NCBI GenBank assembly: GCA_947643595.1
Contig: CANRWP010000032.1
Span: 1 to 36,978 of the forward strand
Source: an uncultured bacterium
GTDB lineage: Bacteria; Bacillota; Clostridia; Lachnospirales; Lachnospiraceae
Reading direction: 5' to 3'
Length of the DNA stretch: 36,978 bases
The notes under the pieces: generated by a model
What the model saw: the letters and a program-made list of their open reading frames with translations, nothing else
The model's database searches: none
Told to the model about the DNA's origin: nothing
Part shown: in pieces, positions 1-7,387 of the stretch
Layout: every line of letters starts with the position of its first letter
How positions within the stretch are numbered: position 1 is the stretch's first letter
Program-made: the position numbers and the translations under genes

Positions 1-4
1 TTTT

Positions 5-508
5 TTACCGTACAGTCTCTTGAGACTCAAGCGGCGTACTCGCTTCTTTTTTTATATCCAAAACATCATATAAATACAAGCCCTTTAATGTTTTTCTAAC
101 AACTAAAGTTGCCCTGTATTTATTATAACGCTCTGTCTTTTCTCCGCTTCCTTTTACAGGTATTGAAAAATACGTATCATAGCGATACCATCCCTCTGAC
201 GCATTGTATTTATGCTTAGCGTTTTTATTTTCAATCCAGCGCCTGTTTACTGCATTTATAATCATAGCAACAATAATTTGTGCACTGTTTGCTTTTACCT
301 TTGCTAAAGCTCCTCTAAGACTCTTTGTATATCTTGATTCAGAAAACTCATTCGGAAAATCACCTGCAATGTTAATCTGATCCTGATATCTCTGAACGAC
401 AAAAGTTTGCCCTATATACCGCTTTAAATATTGCTCAACATCATTCCAGGAAATATTTTGTTTATTCGTGAAAATTATTTTCTCTATATGTGATATTTCA
501 AATATCAT
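5..508 (-). CDS. hypothetical protein, phage/mobile-element flavour
   Basis: A 167-residue protein of unknown function, complete within the window (TAA stop at 5-7). An in-frame GTG at 541 would add 11 residues, but the ATG at 508 has a good ribosome binding site (AAAGGA about 8 bases upstream), so 508 is preferred. There is no signal peptide or membrane segment. The C-terminal half carries the pattern WYRYDTYFSIPV, then an ATLVVRKT strand, then LYLYDVLDIKKE near the end. From memory this resembles small nuclease-like or accessory domains at the ends of phage polyvalent proteins, but I cannot assign a family. It lies 76 bases downstream of hsdM on the same strand, where hsdS would be expected. 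Base composition is clearly AT-rich compared with the chromosome to the right, which fits transfer. The ORF is secure; the function is unknown. Confidence 0.75.
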   Translation of the reverse strand: MIFEISHIEKIIFTNKQNISWNDVEQYLKRYIGQTFVVQRYQDQINIAGDFPNEFSESRYTKSLRGALAKVKANSAQIIVAMIINAVNRRWIENKNAKHKYNASEGWYRYDTYFSIPVKGSGEKTERYNKYRATLVVRKTLKGLYLYDVLDIKKEASTPLESQETVR

Positions 509-584
509 TCTTTCGTTCCTTTTACCATTAATTATCCTCACTGATTTTGGCTATTTTCTTTCGCCTGCAATGCCATATAATTCC

Positions 585-2081
585 CTACAGCATCCCTTTC
601 AGTACCTCTATCTCTTCCGTAATCTGCACATTCAATTCCACAATCTCCTTCATGATCTCCTCCGTCGGCGGATACTCCACCGGCACATATTCCATTTCTT
701 TATATTTATTGATCGATAAATCATATCCCTGATCCACGATATCCTGTTTTGGAACCATAAAAGATTTTTCTGTGCGTTTCCGGTCTGTTTCCATATCCCG
801 ATGGCGGAATCTTTCGATGATATCAGAGATATCGTTTTCATTCACCTTGTTTCTCTTATCATCCAGGCTGTACCCATCCGCCTGCATGTCATAAAACCAC
901 ACATTATCCGTCCCGCCGTGCTCTGTTTTGGTAAAAATCAAAATCCCTGTTGACACACCCGCATAGGGTTTAAATACGCCCGGCGGCATGGATATCACCG
1001 CTTCCAGCCTTTGGTTCTCCACCAGTTCTTTTCGTACCGCCTTATGTGCGGCAGATGAGCCGAACAAAACGCCATCAGGAACAATACAGGCACACCTTCC
1101 GCCTGTTCTAAGCATTTGAACAAACAATTCTATAAACAATAATTCCGTCTTTTTCGTCTTACATTTTTTCAAAATATCGGCAGATACAATATCATAATCG
1201 AGACTTCCCTTAAACGGCGGATTTGCCAGGATCAGCGAATATTTATTTCTGTCCGTATTCTGATCGGAGAGACTGTCACGATATTCGATAAACGGATTGT
1301 TGATCCCATGCGTCATCATATTCATAGCTCCGATGCGAAGCATGGTGCGGTCCATATCAAACCCATGAAACATGTGATTCATATAATGATCTTTTTTTTC
1401 CTTATTGTAAAAAATCTCATCTTTTTTATTTTCCTTCAGGTATTCACCTGCTGCCACCAGAAATCCGGATGTGCCGCAGGCCGGATCACAGATCACATCA
1501 TCCGCCGCCGGCTCCATCAATTCTACCATCATTCTGATAATGTGTCTGGGCGTCCTGAACTGCCCGTTCACACCGGAATTGGCCAGTTTGGACAACAGAT
1601 ACTCATATACATCTCCCCGCACATCCATATCCTTTAATTCCGCCATCCAATCATACAGATCATCCATAGCATCTACGATCTTGGAAAGTATCAAGGGCGT
1701 CGGAACCTTGAAAATCGCATCACCCATATATTTGGAATAGGCGCTGTCCTTATCTCCGTGCAGGTTTTTGATAAAAGGAAAGACCATTTCCTGGACGACA
1801 GCGTACATCTTCTGAGCGGGAAAATCGTGAAATACCGACCATTTCAACTGTACCCCGTCGATAATTCTGTCGCCAAGCTTAACTTCCGTTGTAAAAATAC
1901 TCTGAAATGGCAGCCCTAACATCGCACTCTCTTTCGCATGAATGTTATCCGTATCATCCAGATCATGTATGAACATCAAATACGTCATCTGCTCTATGAC
2001 ATCCAGCGGATTCGTGAGACCGCCCGTCCAGAAAATTTCCCACAAACTGTCTATTTTATTTTTCAGTTCCCCTGTGATCAT
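585..2081 (-). CDS. hsdM: type I restriction-modification DNA methyltransferase subunit (HsdM)
   Basis: N6-adenine DNA methyltransferase subunit of a type I system. It transfers a methyl group from SAM to adenine once a specificity subunit (HsdS) supplies the target. The 498-residue protein has the HsdM N-terminal helical domain (residues 1-150, MITGELKNKIDSLWEIFW), the GQFRTP segment near 173, the SAM-binding motif DPACGTSGF at 199-207 and the catalytic NPPF at 287-290. Length is normal for the family and the C-terminus looks intact. The track allows a start at 2105, but the ATG at 2081 overlaps the stop of the upstream Fic gene (ATGA) and has AGGA about 10 bases upstream, so coupled translation from 2081 is likely. 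No hsdS or hsdR follows inside the window; a small unknown gene sits in the hsdS position. Partner subunits could lie beyond base 1. Confidence 0.93.
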   Translation of the reverse strand: MITGELKNKIDSLWEIFWTGGLTNPLDVIEQMTYLMFIHDLDDTDNIHAKESAMLGLPFQSIFTTEVKLGDRIIDGVQLKWSVFHDFPAQKMYAVVQEMVFPFIKNLHGDKDSAYSKYMGDAIFKVPTPLILSKIVDAMDDLYDWMAELKDMDVRGDVYEYLLSKLANSGVNGQFRTPRHIIRMMVELMEPAADDVICDPACGTSGFLVAAGEYLKENKKDEIFYNKEKKDHYMNHMFHGFDMDRTMLRIGAMNMMTHGINNPFIEYRDSLSDQNTDRNKYSLILANPPFKGSLDYDIVSADILKKCKTKKTELLFIELFVQMLRTGGRCACIVPDGVLFGSSAAHKAVRKELVENQRLEAVISMPPGVFKPYAGVSTGILIFTKTEHGGTDNVWFYDMQADGYSLDDKRNKVNENDISDIIERFRHRDMETDRKRTEKSFMVPKQDIVDQGYDLSINKYKEMEYVPVEYPPTEEIMKEIVELNVQITEEIEVLKGML

Positions 2082-3079
2082 TGCTGCCCATCCTCTCTGT
2101 TCCACTCATATTTTGTATATCTGCCATCCCCAATCTTCCTGATCTTCCTTTTTTTTACCAGCTCCGCGAGAGTCCGCTGGATCGTCGTCTGGCTCACTCC
2201 GGAAGCCTTTTCCATAAGCTCTGCCTTTGTAATCGTTCCGACAGTATTTCTTACTTCTTCCTCCACCCTGTCCGGTTTTGTTATTTTCTTTTCTTCCAGC
2301 CTCCTTGTTCTGTCAGAAAATTCTCTGTAAGCCGCCGCAATCCCCCTCAGCAGACAGTCCACAAATGGTTCATAATTATTTTCTTCCTCCCGCCACCCCT
2401 TAAAACTTTCCTGCAATGCCCTATAATAAGTATCTGTCCCCTCCTCAATCCGTCTCTCCACACTGATATATTTGCCGACATTATAATCCGACTGATACAA
2501 CAAAAGCTGCATCAACAACCGACTCATCCGTCCATTCCCACACTGAAACGGACAAATACACAAAAAATCCACCATAAACATCGGAATTAACAACAGCGTA
2601 TCGACTTCCGCATGTTCTACTGCATCCCGATACGCTTTACAAAGTCTGTCCACAGACTCAGAGGTCTCATCGTCAACATTTTTAAACACTCCTCCATTCT
2701 TTGTATTTTCATATTTATATAACTCTCTGTGAAATTGTAATATAAATGTACTTCTGACCGGAATATGTTCACTATTTTCATGAATCATATTCAGCACATC
2801 GCGATATCCGGCAATCTCACACTCCATCCCGTTTTTTGGTATTGTTTTATTCAGCACGATCTTTTTCAGTCTCTCATCAGATGTTTGAATACCTGCCATT
2901 CTATTGGAACTTTCCGCGCTTTGCATCTTTGCCACTTCAACAAAATTTTCCAGTGCATCTGCATGTCTGTCAACAATGATCCTCTGTTCTCCCCTGTATT
3001 CATGAATTACCATAAGATTTCTTATCACCCGCGGAGTCAGCAATGCTTTCCATTTATCCTGATAGTCATAATTTCTCAT
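2078..3079 (-). CDS. Fic-domain protein with degenerate active site and C-terminal winged helix
   Basis: A 333-residue Fic-family protein. Active Fic enzymes transfer AMP or another nucleotide group to a target hydroxyl using the motif HPFx(D/E)GNGRxxR. Here the motif reads CPFQCGNGRMSR (residues 176-187): the catalytic His is Cys176 and the metal-binding acid is Cys180, while the GNGR phosphate loop and the last Arg are intact. The upstream inhibitory motif, normally S-N-R-I-E-G-I, reads SNRMAGI (58-64), so the inhibitory Glu is Ala62. I checked these codons in the DNA (TGT, TGT, GCA); the frame is otherwise open. Residues about 275-325 form a winged-helix DNA-binding domain (TKAELMEKASGVSQTTIQ). 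The gene has its own promoter and overlaps hsdM. It may be a pseudoenzyme acting as a regulator or adaptor; ordinary AMPylation is unlikely with these residues. Confidence 0.9.
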   Translation of the reverse strand: MRNYDYQDKWKALLTPRVIRNLMVIHEYRGEQRIIVDRHADALENFVEVAKMQSAESSNRMAGIQTSDERLKKIVLNKTIPKNGMECEIAGYRDVLNMIHENSEHIPVRSTFILQFHRELYKYENTKNGGVFKNVDDETSESVDRLCKAYRDAVEHAEVDTLLLIPMFMVDFLCICPFQCGNGRMSRLLMQLLLYQSDYNVGKYISVERRIEEGTDTYYRALQESFKGWREEENNYEPFVDCLLRGIAAAYREFSDRTRRLEEKKITKPDRVEEEVRNTVGTITKAELMEKASGVSQTTIQRTLAELVKKRKIRKIGDGRYTKYEWNREDGQQ

Positions 3080-3106
3080 CTCTCTGTCCCGGCCGTTCTA
3101 CAACTT

Positions 3107-3128
3107 AGTCATTTTTAAAAATATGACT
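3107..3128. promoter_or_regulatory. inverted repeat at the fic-hsdM transcription start (candidate operator)
   Basis: AGTCAT (3107-3112) and ATGACT (3123-3128) form a perfect 6-base inverted repeat with a 10-base A/T spacer. It begins about 8 bases downstream of the -10 element, covering the predicted transcription start, which is a typical repressor position. The Fic protein's winged-helix domain is an obvious candidate binder, by inference only. Confidence 0.4.
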
Positions 3129-3135
3129 TAATTAA

Positions 3136-3164
3136 ATGATATCTTGCCATATCCTCTCTGTCAA
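3136..3164 (-). promoter_or_regulatory. sigma-A promoter of fic-hsdM
   Basis: On the minus strand there is a perfect -35 TTGACA (3159-3164), a 17-base spacer and a -10 TATCAT (3136-3141, five of six matches). It drives fic, hsdM and probably the small downstream gene. Confidence 0.7.
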
Positions 3165-3238
3165 TCATAATTTGTCCAAATGAACATAGCAAACCCTTTG
3201 TACCATCATATCGAAAAGAAACGTTTCCCTTTGTATAT

Positions 3239-3276
3239 AAAAAGGCCCCTCACATCCACTGCAAGGAACCCTCTTT
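3239..3276 (-). terminator. weak possible terminator of the purine permease
   Basis: On the minus strand AAAGAGG (3276-3270) can pair with CCTTTTT (3245-3239), allowing one G-U pair, and the 3' arm is T-rich. The loop is over 20 bases, so the structure is marginal. It sits about 50 bases after the permease stop. The rest of 3080-3323 holds only the fic promoter and its inverted repeat. Confidence 0.25.
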
Positions 3277-3323
3277 ACTATATTCAGTTATAAATCCAAT
3301 CTTACACTGTCATCCGATCCTTT

Positions 3324-4721
3324 TCAGTGCGTCACAAAGAACATCACCGCGAACAGCACGCCTATCACCCATGTGCCCGCCTTGATCTCCTTCGCTTTAC
3401 CGGAAAACAGGCAGATAAAGATATGCGCGATCACGCCGAACGCGATACCGTAGGAGATATTGTAGGTCATCGGCATCATCGCCACAGTCAAAAAGGCCGG
3501 AACAGCCGTGTCCGCGTTCAGCCAGTCGATATTTCTGACACAGTTCATCATCAGAACGCCTACATAAATCAACGCCGCAGCCGTCGCACAGCCCGGGATC
3601 AGCGCAGCGACAGGGCTCAAAAACATCGCGATGAAGAACAGCGCACCTGTCACAATGGAGGAGAAACCGGTTCTGCCGCCCTCCGCCACACCCGCTGAGG
3701 ATTCCACGAAGGTTGTGACGGTGGAAGTACCGCAGACCGCGCCGCAGGTGGTCGCGATAGCATCCGCCAACATGGCCTTGTCCATATTCGGCACCCTGCC
3801 GTCCTTCGTCAGAAGGTCCCCTCGCGCGCAGGCGCCGTACAACGTTCCCAGCGTATCAAACATGTCCACCAGACAGAACGCAAGCGCTGTCGTGATGATC
3901 AACACCACCAGCTCTGTTGTCGTATGTCCCGCCAGATACGCGGAGAAATCAAACCCATCCGTAAACACCTTTCCGAACGCCTGGGAACCGAAATCCGCAA
4001 ACGCCGTGAGCGGATTGAAGCTCAGGGATGCCGCAAACCCATCGTAGAAACCGGCGACCGTAAAGCCCAGGATATAATAAGCCACTGCGCCGCCCACAAT
4101 ACCGAGAAGCACAGAACCCTTCACGCCTCTCTTAGACATGACCGCTATCGCGATCACACTGCCGATCGTCACAAGGATCGGCATAACGGAAGCCCAGGTC
4201 GCCGTCCCTGAGAATACATTCAGGGAGACCAGCGTCACACAGGTGGACTCGTTGTTCACAACGATACCTGCATTCTGCAGACCGATAAACGCGATAAACA
4301 GGCCGATACCTGCCGGGATCGCCACCCTTACATGATCCGGGATCGCCTCAAAAATCTTCTCCCTGAGGCCTGTCACGGTCAGGATAATAAAGATAATACC
4401 GTCCACCAGCACTAACACCAGCGCGTTGGCGTAGGTCAGACCAAAACCGAAACATACGGTGTACACAAAAAATGCGTTCAGCCCCATACCGGAAGCCTGC
4501 GCAAGCGGCAGATTGGCAAGTACGCCGATCAGGATCGTGCCGATCACAGCGGAGATCGCCGTCGCGATATAGATCGCGTTGTAGGACACAGTGCCCAGAT
4601 CGGCAAACATACCGGCATTTACCATCAGGATATACGCCATTGCCATAAATGTTGTCAGCCCCGCAAGCACCTCGGTTCTGACGGTGGAACCCTTTTCTTT
4701 CACTTTGAAGAAATTCTCCAT
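3324..4721 (-). CDS. NCS2-family purine permease (AzgA/PbuG type)
   Basis: A 465-residue integral membrane protein that imports a nucleobase (hypoxanthine, guanine or adenine) with protons. The start MENFFKVKEKGSTVRTE and the following LAGLTTFMAMAYILMVN are the usual N-terminus of AzgA-like NCS2 permeases; QASGMGLNAFF (transmembrane segment 3 region) and the CGTSTVTTFVESSAGVAEGGRTG segment (here split in reading) near residue 320 are family hallmarks. There are about 12 to 14 hydrophobic segments. The ORF extends 15 codons upstream, but those codons overlap a hairpin in the leader, and MENFF matches the family start. AAGGAGG lies 13 bases upstream, slightly far. A guanine-type riboswitch in the leader ties expression to guanine or hypoxanthine, so purine import is well supported. 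The exact substrate (pbuG versus pbuO type) cannot be fixed. Confidence 0.93.
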   Translation of the reverse strand: MENFFKVKEKGSTVRTEVLAGLTTFMAMAYILMVNAGMFADLGTVSYNAIYIATAISAVIGTILIGVLANLPLAQASGMGLNAFFVYTVCFGFGLTYANALVLVLVDGIIFIILTVTGLREKIFEAIPDHVRVAIPAGIGLFIAFIGLQNAGIVVNNESTCVTLVSLNVFSGTATWASVMPILVTIGSVIAIAVMSKRGVKGSVLLGIVGGAVAYYILGFTVAGFYDGFAASLSFNPLTAFADFGSQAFGKVFTDGFDFSAYLAGHTTTELVVLIITTALAFCLVDMFDTLGTLYGACARGDLLTKDGRVPNMDKAMLADAIATTCGAVCGTSTVTTFVESSAGVAEGGRTGFSSIVTGALFFIAMFLSPVAALIPGCATAAALIYVGVLMMNCVRNIDWLNADTAVPAFLTVAMMPMTYNISYGIAFGVIAHIFICLFSGKAKEIKAGTWVIGVLFAVMFFVTH

Positions 4722-4747
4722 ACTCTCTTCTTCTCCTCCTTCTGTTC

Positions 4748-4804
4748 TGCCATGTCTCCAGGACATGGCACGCTTCGCTGCGGTATAATTTTCTTATTAT
4801 ACCG
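4748..4804 (-). promoter_or_regulatory. two perfect hairpins between riboswitch and permease start
   Basis: CGGTATAAT (4781-4789) pairs perfectly with ATTATACCG (4796-4804) over a 6-base loop. TGCCATGTC (4748-4756) pairs perfectly with GACATGGCA (4762-4770) over a 5-base loop. The second ends only 6 bases before the ribosome binding site (4735-4741). Neither has a T-run, so they look unlike intrinsic terminators. They may belong to the riboswitch expression platform or control access to the ribosome binding site. Confidence 0.5.
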
Positions 4805-4869
4805 TGTGAGGAATCAGCCTGTTCGAACTGTATCGGGGAAAAGAAATCTCTCTTTTGTACTTTATCTTT

Positions 4870-4943
4870 TCTTCCGGTAGTCAGATATTTACGGTATCTG
4901 GTAGAAACTCCGGAACCCTATTATCCGGATTATATCGAAAAGC
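4870..4943 (-). promoter_or_regulatory. purine riboswitch, guanine class
   Basis: On the minus strand the aptamer core is easy to read: ATATAATCCGGATAATAGGG, a P2 stem closing with CCGG, the conserved GTTTCTACC, a P3 stem AGATACCGTAAATATCT, and GACTACCGG returning into P1. The specificity base in the GAC-TA junction is C (position 74 in the standard numbering), which pairs with guanine; adenine aptamers have T there. P1 pairs around 4870-4880 and 4932-4943 with one mismatch. It precedes a purine permease, so guanine or hypoxanthine should switch the gene off. Confidence 0.92.
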
Positions 4944-4985
4944 TGTCTCCTGAGTTTATAAAAATTTTATAAATAATACGTTCTA

Positions 4986-5014
4986 AGTATATCATGGGCA
5001 AAAAACGTCTACAA
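4986..5014 (-). promoter_or_regulatory. promoter of the purine permease
   Basis: An extended -10 element, TGATATACT (TATACT at 4986-4991), has TTGTAG as a weak -35 (5009-5014) exactly 17 bases upstream. The riboswitch aptamer starts about 40 bases downstream. The 354-base stretch between the permease start and spoIVA is explained by this promoter, the aptamer and the two hairpins. Confidence 0.65.
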
Positions 5015-5075
5015 TCGTCATATTTTACAAAGTTCCCATAAAAATTCGCCTTTTCCTGTATCACGCAATGGTGCA

Positions 5076-6596
5076 TCAGATAATGATACAGATCATCTTC
5101 CCATTGCTCTCATTGACGATCCTCTGCATTGTATCCTGCAGTTTCAGCTGGCACTCATCTCCCATCATGCCGATCTTTCCGTGGATACCGTCCTGGACAA
5201 GCTGTTCGATCGTCTTCCCAAAAATATTCGTATCCCATATCCCGTTTTCTGCCTGCCCCTCCGCTTTGATGAACTCAATCAGGTCCTTCGCCTGCTCCTC
5301 CGTTCCCACGATCGGAGCGATCTCCGTCTCGATGTTCGCGCGAATCATATGGATGGACGGGCTCTCCGCCTTAATCTTCACACCGTATTTGTTGCCGTGC
5401 CGTATGATCTCCGGTTCCTCCAGAGATATCTCCCCCTTCTCCGGTGCGACGACGCCATACCCTTTTCTTCTGACCAGATTTAACGCTTCCTCCACCTTTA
5501 TGTACTCCCGCTTCATCACCGCAAATTCTTTCAAAATCTGCATCAGCTGGTACTCATTTTCCACCCTCTGTCCCATCATCTCGCTGAGCAGCTCATAGTA
5601 GTAGCTCTCCTCCACCTCCAGCATGATACGGATCGTGCCGTCCGCCAGCGAAATCTGCTCCAGCTTCACGTTATTGATATAGGGACAATCCAGTGTCAGT
5701 TCCTGTTTCATAAACTGATGCATCGTGCTGACGGATTTCATCAGCTCTCTCACCGTCTCGATCAACGCCTGCTTCATCTCATGCTCACAGGGCAGCATCT
5801 CCACCCATTTCGGCATGTAAAACTCGATCTGGGACACCGGAAATTCGTAGAGAGCCTCCTGCAGAATCTCCTGCACATCCCCCTGCTTCATCTGCTCACA
5901 GTTCACCGGCAGCACTGCCACATGATACTTCTCCTCCATCTCCTTTGCCGTCTGCTTTGTCTCCTCGCTGTAAGGTTTTGCCGAGTTTAAAATAATCAGA
6001 AAGGGCTTGCCCATTTGTTTCAGTTCCTGTACGGTCCGCTCCTCCGCCTCCCTGTAATCATTTCTTACAAACTCGCCGAAACTGCCGTCGGAAAACACGG
6101 CGATCCCTATTGTGGAGTGATCCTTGATCACCTTCTCCGTGCCGATCTCCGCCGCCTGTGTGAAGGGTATCTCCTCCTCAAACCAGGGCGTCTTCACCAT
6201 TCGCTCCACATCTTCCTCCAGCGCTCCCGCCGCCCCGGGAATCATAAAGCCGACACAGTCCACCAGCCTCACCTTCATGTTGATTCCGTCCTGCAGACTG
6301 ATCTCCGCCGCTTCCTGCGGAATAAATTTGGGTTCTGTCGTGGTGATCGTCTTCCCGGTTCCGCTCTGGGGCATCTCGTCTAACGCCCGCAGCTTTTCAT
6401 GTTCGTTTTCCATATAGGGCAGCACGAGGAGATCCATAAACCGTTTGATAAACGTGGATTTTCCTGTTCTGACAGGCCCCACCACCCCCAGATAGATCTC
6501 TCCGTCCGTCCGAAATCTGATATCTCTGTATAAATTAAATTCCTTTTCTCTCCCTGCGGTTTCCCCCGCGCCGCCGGCGGTATTCAAATGTTCCAT
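5076..6596 (-). CDS. spoIVA: stage IV sporulation protein A, spore coat morphogenetic ATPase
   Basis: SpoIVA is the ATP-hydrolysing protein that polymerises on the forespore surface and forms the base of the spore coat. The 506-residue protein shows FNLYRDIRFRTDGEIYLGVVG followed by the P-loop GPVRTGKS (residues 40-47), a TTTEP segment near 85 and the Walker-B-like VDCVGF (112-117). The middle and C-terminal domains match the family in length and it ends in KMICIII. The ORF is open back to 6686, but the ATG at 6596 has GGAGGGG 6 bases upstream and gives a length close to the 492 residues of Bacillus subtilis, so it is chosen. It shows that the organism can form endospores. It probably is expressed in the mother cell from a sigma-E-type promoter. 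Confidence 0.96.
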   Translation of the reverse strand: MEHLNTAGGAGETAGREKEFNLYRDIRFRTDGEIYLGVVGPVRTGKSTFIKRFMDLLVLPYMENEHEKLRALDEMPQSGTGKTITTTEPKFIPQEAAEISLQDGINMKVRLVDCVGFMIPGAAGALEEDVERMVKTPWFEEEIPFTQAAEIGTEKVIKDHSTIGIAVFSDGSFGEFVRNDYREAEERTVQELKQMGKPFLIILNSAKPYSEETKQTAKEMEEKYHVAVLPVNCEQMKQGDVQEILQEALYEFPVSQIEFYMPKWVEMLPCEHEMKQALIETVRELMKSVSTMHQFMKQELTLDCPYINNVKLEQISLADGTIRIMLEVEESYYYELLSEMMGQRVENEYQLMQILKEFAVMKREYIKVEEALNLVRRKGYGVVAPEKGEISLEEPEIIRHGNKYGVKIKAESPSIHMIRANIETEIAPIVGTEEQAKDLIEFIKAEGQAENGIWDTNIFGKTIEQLVQDGIHGKIGMMGDECQLKLQDTMQRIVNESNGKMICIII

Positions 6597-6662
6597 AAAA
6601 ATCCCCTCCATTAAACTGCTGTTTACTCCATTATCTTGTAACAGTTTATGAAGGGGGGAATG

Positions 6663-6691
6663 CCTGTATGACTTTAAAATATTCAAATTTC
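6663..6691 (-). promoter_or_regulatory. possible sigma-E-type promoter of spoIVA
   Basis: CATACAGG (minus strand, 6670-6663) resembles the sigma-E -10 CATACA-T. GAAATTT lies 14 bases upstream (6691-6685), a weak match to the -35. It overlaps the end of the upstream hydrolase gene. The expectation comes mainly from spoIVA being sigma-E dependent in B. subtilis. Confidence 0.3.
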
Positions 6692-7387
6692 AAATGTTGC
6701 GCCCTCTTTATCCAACATCACTATGTTTTTCACATCGGGCCTCGCGTTTCGATATCTGCGGATGATCTCCGGCTTTTTCCAGAAATGCATCGGAAAAACT
6801 GCCTCCGACTTCGCCGTCTTCAAAAATATATCCATTCCGCCGAATGCGAACTGCTCCTGCCTCGGATCGAGAGGCACAAAAGCCGCGTCAAAATGCCGCC
6901 CTTTTATCCGCTCCATCTCCCGCCTGAAATTCGCTTCCATGTTGTTGTTGTGCGCCTTCGTCTCCTCCTCCCATTTCCAGAGGTTCAAGTCGCCGGCATG
7001 ATAAAAACTATACTTTTCAGTGTTTTCTGTCACCGTCACAACAAAGGCGACTCCCACATCCGTGGACCGCAACGTCTCTATCGTGATACCGCTATCTTCC
7101 GTGCGATATGTCTCATGAGCTTTTACGAAAAGCAGTTCCTGCCCGCCCGCCAGCTCCTCCGTCTGTTTTCTGCGGATATCTTTCGACAGTACATACGTGA
7201 TGCGGCTCTCATACTGCAGGGCAAAAATCTCTTTATTATAGTGATCCTGATGACTGTGACTGACAAACACCGTCAGCTTTTTTTCCGATGAAAACACCGG
7301 CAGCTTCCCGGTGTAATAGTCGAAGAGCAGGTAATGCTCCTTCGTCTCCGCCAGAAAGCCGCTGTGTCCCAGATAGGTTATTCTCAT
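6683..7387 (-). CDS. metallo-beta-lactamase-fold hydrolase
   Basis: A 234-residue cytoplasmic protein of the metallo-beta-lactamase superfamily. It begins MRITYLGHSGFLAE, has the metal motif HSHQDH (residues about 50-55), a later HAGDLNLW (metal His and Asp) and a C-terminal FPMHFW. This short UlaG/YtnP-like layout binds one or two metal ions and usually hydrolyses ester or phosphoester bonds. The substrate is not indicated. The ATG at 7387 overlaps the stop of the ECF S-component gene (ATGA), so the two are translationally coupled. The longer ORF upstream is only out-of-frame sequence from that gene. Its place next to an ECF importer may mean it acts on the imported compound, which is inference. 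Confidence 0.85.
   Translation of the reverse strand: MRITYLGHSGFLAETKEHYLLFDYYTGKLPVFSSEKKLTVFVSHSHQDHYNKEIFALQYESRITYVLSKDIRRKQTEELAGGQELLFVKAHETYRTEDSGITIETLRSTDVGVAFVVTVTENTEKYSFYHAGDLNLWKWEEETKAHNNNMEANFRREMERIKGRHFDAAFVPLDPRQEQFAFGGMDIFLKTAKSEAVFPMHFWKKPEIIRRYRNARPDVKNIVMLDKEGATFEI

Noticed and set aside
1..3323. Complete mobile element
   Set aside because: The AT-rich composition suggests transfer, but no integrase, transposase, attachment repeat or tRNA is visible at the 3.1-3.3 kb border.
4870..4943. Adenine-type specificity for the riboswitch
   Set aside because: The specificity base is C (GACTA), not T as in adenine aptamers.
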